A stretch of DNA of 6,468 nt from Spartobacteria bacterium (lineage in GTDB: Bacteria > Verrucomicrobiota > Verrucomicrobiia > Chthoniobacterales > UBA10450). The notes under the pieces were generated by a model. The model worked only from the letters and a program-made list of their open reading frames with translations. It searched no databases and was not told the DNA's origin. Both the position numbers and the translations under genes were made by a program. Of this stretch, positions 1 through 5,367 are shown one piece after another. Every line of letters starts with the position of its first letter. Position 1 is the stretch's first letter. The stretch covers positions 3,685-10,152 of the forward strand of contig DMCG01000198.1 of the NCBI GenBank assembly GCA_003445855.1. Reading direction: 5' to 3'.

Positions 1-306
1 GGCGTTGTGCTGCTCACCGTGTTTGGTCTCGTTCACGCGGCACAGCTCGTCGGCGCGTCCGGATGTGTGATGGGTATCGTCGGCGCATGGGCGGGATTTT
101 TACTTCGCCATCATCACGCGCCGCGCGCCAAGCAGCGTTTGGCCAACATCGCGATGATCGTTGTGATTCAGGTCGCGTTCGATCTGTCCACGCCGCAAGT
201 CAGCATGGCGGCACATCTGTGCGGCTTGATCACGGGCTTTTTCGCCGGACTCGCAATCGCGCCGAAGAAGATTCCGTTGATGCCATCAGCCCGCATCGTG
301 CAATAA
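1..306 (+). CDS. Rhomboid-family intramembrane serine protease, C-terminal part (5' end outside window)
   Basis: The frame is open from base 1 to the TAA at 304-306, giving 101 visible residues; the N-terminal transmembrane segments lie outside the window. Rhomboids cleave transmembrane substrates inside the membrane with a Ser-His dyad. The nucleophile motif GASG is present with its Ser at codon 20 (58-60), at the head of a hydrophobic helix (GCVMGIVGAWAGFLL). A second hydrophobic stretch (NIAMIVVIQVAF) follows. The last helix carries AHLCGLITGF, whose His (codon 72, 214-216) is the second catalytic residue, followed by the small-residue packing pattern usual after it. Both catalytic residues are intact, so an active enzyme is likely. 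The protein ends with a short basic tail after the last helix. The substrate cannot be inferred. The GTG at 7-9 is an internal Val codon, not the likely start. The family call is firm; the subtype is unknown because most of the protein is missing. Confidence 0.86.
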   Translation, partial: GVVLLTVFGLVHAAQLVGASGCVMGIVGAWAGFLLRHHHAPRAKQRLANIAMIVVIQVAFDLSTPQVSMAAHLCGLITGFFAGLAIAPKKIPLMPSARIVQ

Positions 307-503
307 CGGCGCGATTGGCCCATGTTATGCACAATGACCAGATTGCGATGACGCTAAATCTCTTCCCGTTTCGCCAGTTCTTCACTTCCGGATCGATTGT
401 CGATCTTGCTCGCGGGGAAAGATCGACATCTTCCTTCGAGGCAACACTTGCCGCATGAACTTTTCTTGATTAACTCCCGCTCAATTTCCTCCGCTGCGCG
501 CGC
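307..503. other. Intergenic region between rhomboid gene and glgP
   Basis: These 197 bases separate two same-strand genes. They hold one clear inverted repeat (398-428, listed separately). I see no convincing sigma-70 promoter, no purine-rich ribosome binding site just ahead of the glgP ATG, and no T-run after the hairpin. A 43-codon ORF at 327-458 has no recognisable content and is not called. Confidence 0.6.
398..428. repeat. 10-bp perfect inverted repeat upstream of glgP
   Basis: TGTCGATCTT (398-407) and AAGATCGACA (419-428) are perfect reverse complements around an 11-base spacer. The repeat lies 92 bases after the rhomboid stop and 75 bases before the glgP start. It is not followed by a T-run, so an intrinsic terminator is doubtful. 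It could be an operator-like dyad or a weak hairpin. The half-site also recurs elsewhere in the window, including inside dop and mpa, which weakens a glgP-specific regulatory reading. The function is unknown. Confidence 0.4.
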
Positions 504-3059
504 ATGCCGACCTTTCAAACTTATAACGTGACGCCGACTCTGCCGGGTGCGCTCGAGCCGTTGCGCGAAATGAGCTTCAATCTTTGGTGGACCTGGGAGC
601 CCTCCGCACGCCGCCTTTTTCGACATCTCGATCCCGAGCTTTGGAACCGGACGAATCACAACCCGGTGCGCATGCTCCAGCTCTCACGCCAATCGCGACT
701 CGAAGAAGTTTCGCAGGATAAAGCTTTCCTGCGCGAGTTGAAGCAAGTTCATGATGCATTTCACAATTATCTTGCGCGCAAAGACACTTACGGAAAAACG
801 GGAGGAGGCAGCGCGATCAAGAACCCGGTCGCCTATTTTTCGGCCGAGTTTGGTTTTCACGAATCGATCCCAAATTATTCCGGCGGTCTCGGCATTCTGG
901 CGGGCGACCATTGCAAATCGGCCAGCGATCTCGATCTCAACTTCGTCGCGATCGGCCTGCTTTATCGACATGGTTATTTCAGGCAGCAGATCGACAAGGA
1001 GGGCCTGCAGGAAGCGATCAATCTCAATCAAAACTTCCACCATTTGCCGATCCGCGAGATGCGCCGCGGCGACGCGAACCTGCTCATCTCGGTGCGAATT
1101 TTGGATCGCGAAGTTTTCGCCAAGGTTTGGCAGCTCCAGGTGGGCCGGGTCAGCCTTTACCTTCTCGATAGCGACACTCCGGAAAACAACGCCGAGGACC
1201 GATTGATCACCGCTGAGCTTTATGGCGGCGATCTGGAAATGCGGATGCGGCAGGAGATCATGCTCGGGATTGGCGGCGTCAAAGCGCTCAGCGCGCTCGG
1301 CATCGAAGCGGAAGTGTTTCACATGAACGAAGGGCACTCGGCCTTTCTCGCGCTCGAGCGCATTCGCCTCAACGTTGTCGAGAAGAAGCTCGATTTTTAT
1401 TCCGCGCTGCAAGTGGTGGCCGCGGCCAACGTCTTCACCACGCACACGCCCGTCCCGGCCGGCAACGATTCGTTCCCGCGCGACATGATGAAAAAATATT
1501 TCGGCGGTTTCGCGAAGGAATTGCAGATTCCGTTCGACGAACTTTTCCGCTTCGGACAATCGAGTGTCGATCCCGCCGATGCCTTCAGCATGACGATCCT
1601 TGCCCTGCGGCTCAGCCGGCAGGCGAACGGCGTGAGCAAATTGCACGGCGAAGTGAGCCGCGCGCTCTGGAAAGATGTTTGGGCCGGTGTGCCCGTGCAC
1701 GAAGTGCCTATCGTCAGTATCACCAACGGCATTCACACAAAAACCTGGATGGCGCCGGAGTTTTCCGCGCTCTATCGCAAGCACCTGGGCGATTGGGAAG
1801 AACATCTCACCGAGCCGGATTTCTGGCGTCGCGTGATCGACATTCCCGATGCGCAACTTTGGGAGACGCATCAAAAACTTAAACTTCGTCTCGTCGAGTT
1901 TGTACGCGAGCGCGTGCGCATGCGCCGGGAGCGCATCGGCGAATCACCGGAAGCGATTCGCAACGTCAATCTCATTCTCGATCCGGAAATTTTGACAATC
2001 GGGTTTGCGCGACGCTTCGCGACCTACAAACGGGGCGCGCTTTTATTTAGCGACAAGGAACGGCTGCATCGATTGCTCAACGACACGACCCGGCCGGTGC
2101 AGTTTATTTTCGCAGGCAAAGCGCATCCGCGTGATGAAGCCGGCAAAGCGCTCATCCAGCAGGTCTACAAATTCAGCCGCGAAGCAGGCTTCGGGAACCG
2201 CGTCGTCTTCGTCGAAGACTATGACAGTTACATCGCCCGCCGTCTCGTGCAGGGTGTCGATCTGTGGCTCAACCATCCGCTTCGCCCGCTGGAAGCGAGC
2301 GGCACGAGCGGAATGAAATTGGCGCCGAACGCCGGGATCAACCTCAGCGCCCTCGATGGCTGGTGGCGCGAAGGTTATAACGGCAACAACGGCTGGGCGA
2401 TTGGCCCCGAGATCGACAACGGCACGGTCGAGCTTCAAAACGAAGTGGATGCGAGCAGTCTTTATCAACTGCTCGAAAATCAGATCATCCCACTTTATTA
2501 CGCGAAACCGGACGGCAAACTTCCCCTCGCCTGGTTGCAACTGATGCGCGAAACAATTCGCAGCATCACGCCGACTTTCAACACGCACCGGATGGTGAAA
2601 GAATATACGGAGCGGCTCTACATTCCCGCCGCCAGATCGCACGAGGATTTTTCCCGCGACAGTTGCACTGCCGCGACGCAACTGAGCCAATGGAAAGCGC
2701 AGATGCGCAAAGATTGGCCGCAAGTGCGCATTCAGGATGTGCAAGTGGGCAATCAGGATCGACAGAACATTTCGGTCGGCGAATCTCTGCAGCTAAGCGC
2801 GCGCGTTCATCTCGGCGCGGTCGATCCGAAACACGTGCGCGTCGAAGCCTACCACGGCGAAGCCGATAATGGCGGCATTCGCAATCCCACCGCCACCGTT
2901 CTCGATCAAAGCAGCCAGGTCGATGGCGACGGCAATTATCTTTACCAGGGATCGGTTCCGGCGTCGGAGAGCGGCGCTTACGGTTTCAGCGTTCGCGTCG
3001 CCCCGACGCACCCGCACCTCATGCAAACACACGAGCTGCGCTTGATCACCTGGTCGTGA
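504..3059 (+). CDS. glgP: Alpha-glucan phosphorylase (GT35, PLP-dependent, short DUF3417 type)
   Basis: The 851-residue protein should release glucose-1-phosphate from the non-reducing ends of glycogen or maltodextrin in the cytosol, using pyridoxal phosphate. Residues ~10-110 match the DUF3417 N-terminal domain of this phosphorylase type (REMSFNLWWTWEPSARRLF). The catalytic core follows, with YFSAEFGFHESIPNYSGGLG, HMNEGHSAFLALERIR, VFTTHTPVPAGNDSF, ITNGIHTKTWM, FARRFATYKRG and FAGKAHPRDEAGK. The PLP-binding lysine is K605 in GTSGMK (2301-2318). The last ~110 residues look like a beta-sandwich appendage (GESLQLSARVHLG ... GAYGFSVRVAPTHPHL), usual for these enzymes. The length is typical. ATG 504 is the first start after an in-frame TAA at 471-473; no clear Shine-Dalgarno precedes it. 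The TGA stop (3057-3059) forms the first bases of the palindromic element shared with convergent dop. No other glycogen gene is visible, so the link to glycogen rather than maltodextrin is inferred from the family. Confidence 0.94.
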   Translation: MPTFQTYNVTPTLPGALEPLREMSFNLWWTWEPSARRLFRHLDPELWNRTNHNPVRMLQLSRQSRLEEVSQDKAFLRELKQVHDAFHNYLARKDTYGKTGGGSAIKNPVAYFSAEFGFHESIPNYSGGLGILAGDHCKSASDLDLNFVAIGLLYRHGYFRQQIDKEGLQEAINLNQNFHHLPIREMRRGDANLLISVRILDREVFAKVWQLQVGRVSLYLLDSDTPENNAEDRLITAELYGGDLEMRMRQEIMLGIGGVKALSALGIEAEVFHMNEGHSAFLALERIRLNVVEKKLDFYSALQVVAAANVFTTHTPVPAGNDSFPRDMMKKYFGGFAKELQIPFDELFRFGQSSVDPADAFSMTILALRLSRQANGVSKLHGEVSRALWKDVWAGVPVHEVPIVSITNGIHTKTWMAPEFSALYRKHLGDWEEHLTEPDFWRRVIDIPDAQLWETHQKLKLRLVEFVRERVRMRRERIGESPEAIRNVNLILDPEILTIGFARRFATYKRGALLFSDKERLHRLLNDTTRPVQFIFAGKAHPRDEAGKALIQQVYKFSREAGFGNRVVFVEDYDSYIARRLVQGVDLWLNHPLRPLEASGTSGMKLAPNAGINLSALDGWWREGYNGNNGWAIGPEIDNGTVELQNEVDASSLYQLLENQIIPLYYAKPDGKLPLAWLQLMRETIRSITPTFNTHRMVKEYTERLYIPAARSHEDFSRDSCTAATQLSQWKAQMRKDWPQVRIQDVQVGNQDRQNISVGESLQLSARVHLGAVDPKHVRVEAYHGEADNGGIRNPTATVLDQSSQVDGDGNYLYQGSVPASESGAYGFSVRVAPTHPHLMQTHELRLITWS

Positions 3060-3179
3060 TTGAGGGGAGCGCAGGCTGCTAGCCTGCAGTTTTCGGCAGC
3101 CTGCCGAAAACATTTCCGGAATCTCTGGCCGGCAAGCTGCCGGCCATCACAGGCTGGCAGCCTGTGCTCCCCTCAATCA
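3057..3179. repeat. Four-hairpin palindromic element (second REP/BIME-like family), probable bidirectional terminator
   Basis: The 14-base ends TGATTGAGGGGAGC (3057-3070) and its exact reverse complement (3166-3179) enclose four tandem perfect hairpins. H1 is 3071-3087 (GCAGGCT, loop GCT). H2 is 3089-3111 (11-bp arms, GTTTTCGGCAG, one unpaired central base). H3 is 3127-3145 (GGCCGGCA, loop AGC). H4 is 3148-3166 (CACAGGCT, loop GGC). Read inward from either end, the order is GGAG, an AGGCT-type hairpin, then a hairpin whose arm contains GGCA. This makes the element an inverted pair of two-hairpin units. The GGAG directly before H1 (3066-3069), and at the same place before H4 on the minus strand, resembles the tetranucleotide that precedes REP hairpins. 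The element lies between convergent genes and contains both their stop codons, so it could end transcription from either side. It differs from the GTAG-type repeats at 4710-5352, and no cognate transposase for it is visible. Confidence 0.85.
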
Positions 3180-4687
3180 ATCGCACTGATCGCGCGCATA
3201 AACTCCTTGAAATCTTTGCCGTTGCGCGCGGCCTGGTTGAGAGCGTCGAGGCGCGCATCCAGAAATGCTTCCGGCAAAGCGACGCGGCGTGACTGCGATC
3301 CATTTGCGAAAACAATTTCGTCCCACTGGATCGAGGAAATTTCGTCGTTGAAGCGCGCGACCGAGCGACCACGGAAAAATGCGCGCGTTGTTTCCGGCGG
3401 AGTAAAGATCGACATCTTAATTTCGTCCTCGGTCACGACGCGGCGCATCGAGCCTTGATGCACCAGCTCATAATACAATCCGCGCTCAAGATCGACATTA
3501 TGATATTCGAGATCGATCGATTGCAGCCACGGGTCGCCCCAGGAAAGTTTCTCTTCTTCCTGAAACGCATTGAGCAGAAATTTCTTGGCCGTCCAATCGA
3601 CGCGATCGCGCGTCGTCATCACATCGCGCTGTAAATCATTGAGGACATTTTCCCATTCGCGCAAAATCCATTGTCGATCTTCCGAGATGTCGATCTTGGC
3701 AGCAGCCCGGAGATAAATTCGCTGGACATCGATTGCAGAGATCTTTCGGCCGTCCCTGAGCTCGATGATCCAATCATAAGTTTGATCGCGGCTGATTGAT
3801 TTGTTCGCATCAATCGGCTGCGCGATTTCAAGCTGTGGCGCCTCGCCCCGTTCAATCAGATCGAGCACGAGCGCGGTCGTCCCGATTTTCATCGCCGTCG
3901 CCCATTCGCTCATGTTCGAGTCGCCCAGGATGACGTGGAAGCGCCGATAACGGCTTGCATCGACGTGCGGTTCGTCGCGCGTGTTGATGAGCGGCCGCCG
4001 GTTCATCGTGTCGATGCTCACGAGCACGCTGAAAAAATCCGCGCGCTGCGAAATTTGATACACGCCGGGTTGACTCGACGCGCTCTCCGCTTCGATGCCC
4101 ATTTTTCCGGCTCCGGCAAAAATTTGGCGCGTGATCAAAAACGGCAAGATGCCGGCAACGAGCCGGTCCCACGCCACATCCCGGCGCATCAGGTAGTTGT
4201 CGTGACAACCGTAGCTGTGCCCGACAAAGTCGGTGTTGTTTTTGTAAAGGCGAACCTCGCACCCGGGCGAAAGTTTCGCGTTTCGACGCCGCGCGCACTC
4301 GGCGAGGATGCGTTCGCCGGCCTTGTCCTGCGCGACAATTTGTCTGAGCGCGGTGCATTCCGGAGTGGAATATTCCGGGTGCGCGTGGTCGTTGTAAAAA
4401 CGCGCGCCGTTTGAAAGCACAAGGTCGCTTTTGATTTCCTCGAAACTGAGCGGCCGGTTCTTGTCGATCTCGTAATAAGCCGACTCGTCGGTGTCCTGGA
4501 GCAATTCCCTGACGCGAAAACCGCGCGCATCCAGATGTGGATCCTCCAGTTCATAATCCCATTTCATGAGTGCGCCGTGCTCGGTGTAGCGTCGCACCAG
4601 CTCAATCGATTCAGCGACAACATCGATATTCTCCGCGCCGCTGACCGTGATCCCGTACTCCGTCTCGAGTCCGAAAACGCGTTTCAT
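3173..4687 (-). CDS. dop: Pup deamidase/depupylase Dop
   Basis: Dop deamidates the C-terminal Gln of Pup to Glu and hydrolyses the isopeptide bond between Pup and substrate lysines; it shares the glutamine-synthetase-like fold of the ligase PafA. With the ATG at 4685-4687 the protein has 504 residues, close to the ~505 of mycobacterial Dop, and opens MKRVFGLETEYGIT. E8 and E10 match the ATP/Mg-binding glutamates. KWDYELEDPHLDARGF and the following insertion (~44-90) correspond to the Dop-specific loop region. NGARFYNDHAHPEYS carries the probable catalytic Asp at residue 100 (4388-4390). LYKNNTD, SYGCHDNYLM, INTRDEPHVDASRYRR and GDSNMSEWAT are family signatures. Dop-like C-terminal blocks GSMRRVVTEDEI and TRAFFRG, and the WDYE block, favour Dop over PafA. 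An in-frame TTG at 4703-4705 would add six residues not expected in the family. A REP pair lies just upstream. The TGA stop lies in the palindromic element shared with glgP. No pup gene follows it. Confidence 0.88.
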   Translation of the reverse strand: MKRVFGLETEYGITVSGAENIDVVAESIELVRRYTEHGALMKWDYELEDPHLDARGFRVRELLQDTDESAYYEIDKNRPLSFEEIKSDLVLSNGARFYNDHAHPEYSTPECTALRQIVAQDKAGERILAECARRRNAKLSPGCEVRLYKNNTDFVGHSYGCHDNYLMRRDVAWDRLVAGILPFLITRQIFAGAGKMGIEAESASSQPGVYQISQRADFFSVLVSIDTMNRRPLINTRDEPHVDASRYRRFHVILGDSNMSEWATAMKIGTTALVLDLIERGEAPQLEIAQPIDANKSISRDQTYDWIIELRDGRKISAIDVQRIYLRAAAKIDISEDRQWILREWENVLNDLQRDVMTTRDRVDWTAKKFLLNAFQEEEKLSWGDPWLQSIDLEYHNVDLERGLYYELVHQGSMRRVVTEDEIKMSIFTPPETTRAFFRGRSVARFNDEISSIQWDEIVFANGSQSRRVALPEAFLDARLDALNQAARNGKDFKEFMRAISAID

Positions 4688-4709
4688 GGCGTGGCGAGAC
4701 CGCAATCCC

Positions 4710-4733
4710 TGTAGGGGAAGCTGTTAGCTTCCC
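4710..4733 (+). repeat. REP palindrome copy 1
   Basis: TGTAG is followed by the hairpin GGGAAGCTGTTAGCTTCCC (4715-4733), with 8-bp arms and a GTT loop. The GTAG at 4711-4714 sits at the foot of the hairpin, as in REP elements recognised by RAYT proteins. The copy ends 22 bases upstream of the dop ATG, so it lies in the leader of any transcript that enters dop from upstream. Confidence 0.88.
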
Positions 4734-4752
4734 AAAGCATCATTTCCCGAAA

Positions 4753-4776
4753 GGGAAGCTGACAGCTTCCCCTACA
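4753..4776 (-). repeat. REP palindrome copy 2 (inverted)
   Basis: This copy reads on the minus strand as the same 24-base element with one change: the loop is GTC instead of GTT. Its hairpin arms are 4753-4760 and 4764-4771. With copy 1 it forms a head-to-head inverted pair separated by 19 bases (4734-4752), a classical BIME arrangement in which the two copies could also pair with each other (23 of 24 bases complementary). Confidence 0.88.
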
Positions 4777-4854
4777 AATTTTGATCATTAGTGAAGTCCA
4801 AATAGTACGACCAGTCGCCGGCCAAAACACCCGCTTCATTCTTCCATCTGATCC
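4772..4854 (-). pseudogene. C-terminal fragment of a RAYT-like reading frame
   Basis: On the minus strand 4787-4816 translates as DWSYYLDFTN, against DWPYYLDFIN at the end of the intact RAYT. The DNA at 4786-4816 and 4883-4913 agrees at 25 of 31 positions, and several differences are synonymous. The frame ends at a TAG (4772-4774) that belongs to the TGTAG of REP copy 2. Upstream the reading frame (VLAG, then RWKNEAG further out) differs from the intact gene, then runs into REP copy 3 without a plausible start. This is best read as the 3' remnant of a second, related RAYT gene. The identification rests on a short match. Confidence 0.55.
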
Positions 4855-4878
4855 TGTAGGGGAAGCTGTTAGCTTCCC
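4855..4878 (+). repeat. REP palindrome copy 3, overlapping the RAYT stop
   Basis: This copy is identical over 24 bases to copy 1 (arms 4860-4867 and 4871-4878, GTT loop), and both are preceded by an ATCC(C) sequence. The TAA stop of the RAYT gene (4869-4871, minus strand) lies in the loop and first arm base, so the last Gly-Ser codons of the transposase are encoded by the repeat arm. Confidence 0.88.
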
Positions 4879-5321
4879 TTTTCATTAATGAAATCTAAAT
4901 AGTAAGGCCAATCCTGCCATCGTTGCACCAAGCCCTGTCGCACAGGATTGTCCTGTACGTAAATCCATTTGCTGTGCAGGTTCTCATCGGAGCGCAAGAG
5001 ACGATCAAAGCATCCTCGTTGCCACTCCCAACTGTGTGAACACAGGGTTTTGCGCAATACTCGTTTGAAGCCTGTCGAAAAATCAGCGACTGAAAGTTCC
5101 CGATCTTCGACGGGCGAAACGATCCAGTGCACATGATCAGGCATGATCACACCCGCGAGCACGCGCCATCTCAGCAGCTCAGCGATACTCGCTTTCGTCG
5201 CTTCAAATACTCTCGCATTTGCCAAAACGTGGCGCCGGTGCTTCACAGACAAAGTCACAAAATAAATAATTGGCTTTTCCCAAGGTAACTGAATTTCCGA
5301 CAATCGCGGCGGTTCGCCCAT
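4869..5321 (-). CDS. REP-associated tyrosine transposase (RAYT, IS200/TnpA-like HUH family)
   Basis: The intact 150-residue protein is expected to bind and nick single-stranded REP DNA. IIYFVTLSVKHRRHVLAN is the usual first strand region of the family. MPDHVHWIV holds the HUH metal-binding pair H63 and H65. WQRGCFDRLLRSDEN precedes the catalytic helix, where Y121 in YVQDNPVRQGLV aligns with the active-site Tyr of E. coli RAYT (YIYINPVKHG). WQDWPYYLDF closes the domain. All key residues are present and there is no frameshift. The ATG at 5319-5321 is the only good start, and the protein begins at the expected place relative to the domain. No Shine-Dalgarno lies between it and REP copy 4, which starts 7 bases upstream, so translation may be weak or structure-dependent. 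It is co-oriented with mpa and dop, so read-through expression from mpa is possible. Host-maintained, domesticated behaviour is typical of the family and inferred here. Confidence 0.92.
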   Translation of the reverse strand: MGEPPRLSEIQLPWEKPIIYFVTLSVKHRRHVLANARVFEATKASIAELLRWRVLAGVIMPDHVHWIVSPVEDRELSVADFSTGFKRVLRKTLCSHSWEWQRGCFDRLLRSDENLHSKWIYVQDNPVRQGLVQRWQDWPYYLDFINEKGS

Positions 5322-5328
5322 ATAGAGC

Positions 5329-5352
5329 GGGAAGCTAACAGCTTCCCCTACA
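5329..5352 (-). repeat. REP palindrome copy 4 (inverted), between mpa and the RAYT start
   Basis: On the minus strand this is identical to copies 1 and 3 (arms 5329-5336 and 5340-5347; CTACA at 5348-5352). It begins 15 bases after the mpa stop and ends 7 bases before the RAYT ATG. With copy 3 it brackets the transposase gene as inverted flanks. Its hairpin fills the position where a RAYT ribosome binding site would lie. Confidence 0.88.
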
Positions 5353-5367
5353 GTCGCCGGCGGGGCA

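Larger units (their letters stand above)
4710..5352. mobile_element. REP/RAYT module (transposase gene with alternating cognate REP palindromes)
   Basis: The unit runs REP(+) 4710-4733, REP(-) 4753-4776, RAYT C-terminal fragment, REP(+) 4855-4878, intact RAYT gene, REP(-) 5329-5352. It fills nearly the whole gap between the dop start and the mpa stop. The association of an HUH tyrosine transposase with flanking palindromes headed by GTAG matches the known REP/RAYT (REPtron) arrangement. Such units lack ordinary insertion-sequence ends, and I see no convincing target-site duplication. The RAYT gene is intact, and three of the four REPs are identical over 24 bases, so the module looks recent or maintained. 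Whether it moved as a block or accumulated REPs in place cannot be told from one locus. Confidence 0.85.

Noticed and set aside
327..458. 43-residue plus-strand ORF in the glgP upstream region
   Set aside because: No ribosome binding site, no recognisable sequence, and it crosses the inverted repeat at 398-428; it is the tail of a shadow frame of the rhomboid gene.
684..1874. 396-codon minus-strand ORF
   Set aside because: It lies wholly antisense to the strongly recognised phosphorylase core, has a composition typical of reverse reading of GC-rich coding DNA, and shows no family motif.
2043..2744. 233-codon minus-strand ORF
   Set aside because: It is also antisense to glgP, including the PLP-lysine region; no recognisable domain or start signal.
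3057..3179. tRNA or structured RNA gene suggested by the multi-arm fold
   Set aside because: Four stems within an outer stem resemble a cloverleaf, but there is no T-loop consensus, no anticodon arm of correct size and no acceptor end. Its palindromic symmetry on both strands fits a REP/BIME-like element.
3173..4705. Longer dop from the TTG at 4703-4705, and the PafA alternative
   Set aside because: Family members begin only a few residues before the Gly-x-Glu-x-Glu-Tyr-Gly motif, so the ATG at 4685-4687 fits best. PafA was set aside because of the WDYE ... DARGF insertion region, DHAHPEYS, and the GSMRRVVTE and TRAFFRG blocks that match Dop.
4777..4854. A pup gene hidden between mpa and dop
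   Set aside because: No frame here gives a helical 60-100 residue protein ending GGQ or GGE; the only coding-like content resembles the RAYT C-terminus.
4710..5352. CRISPR array suggested by the repeated 24-base palindromes
   Set aside because: The copies alternate in orientation, spacing varies from 19 to 450 bases, and a transposase gene lies between them; no array-like spacers exist.
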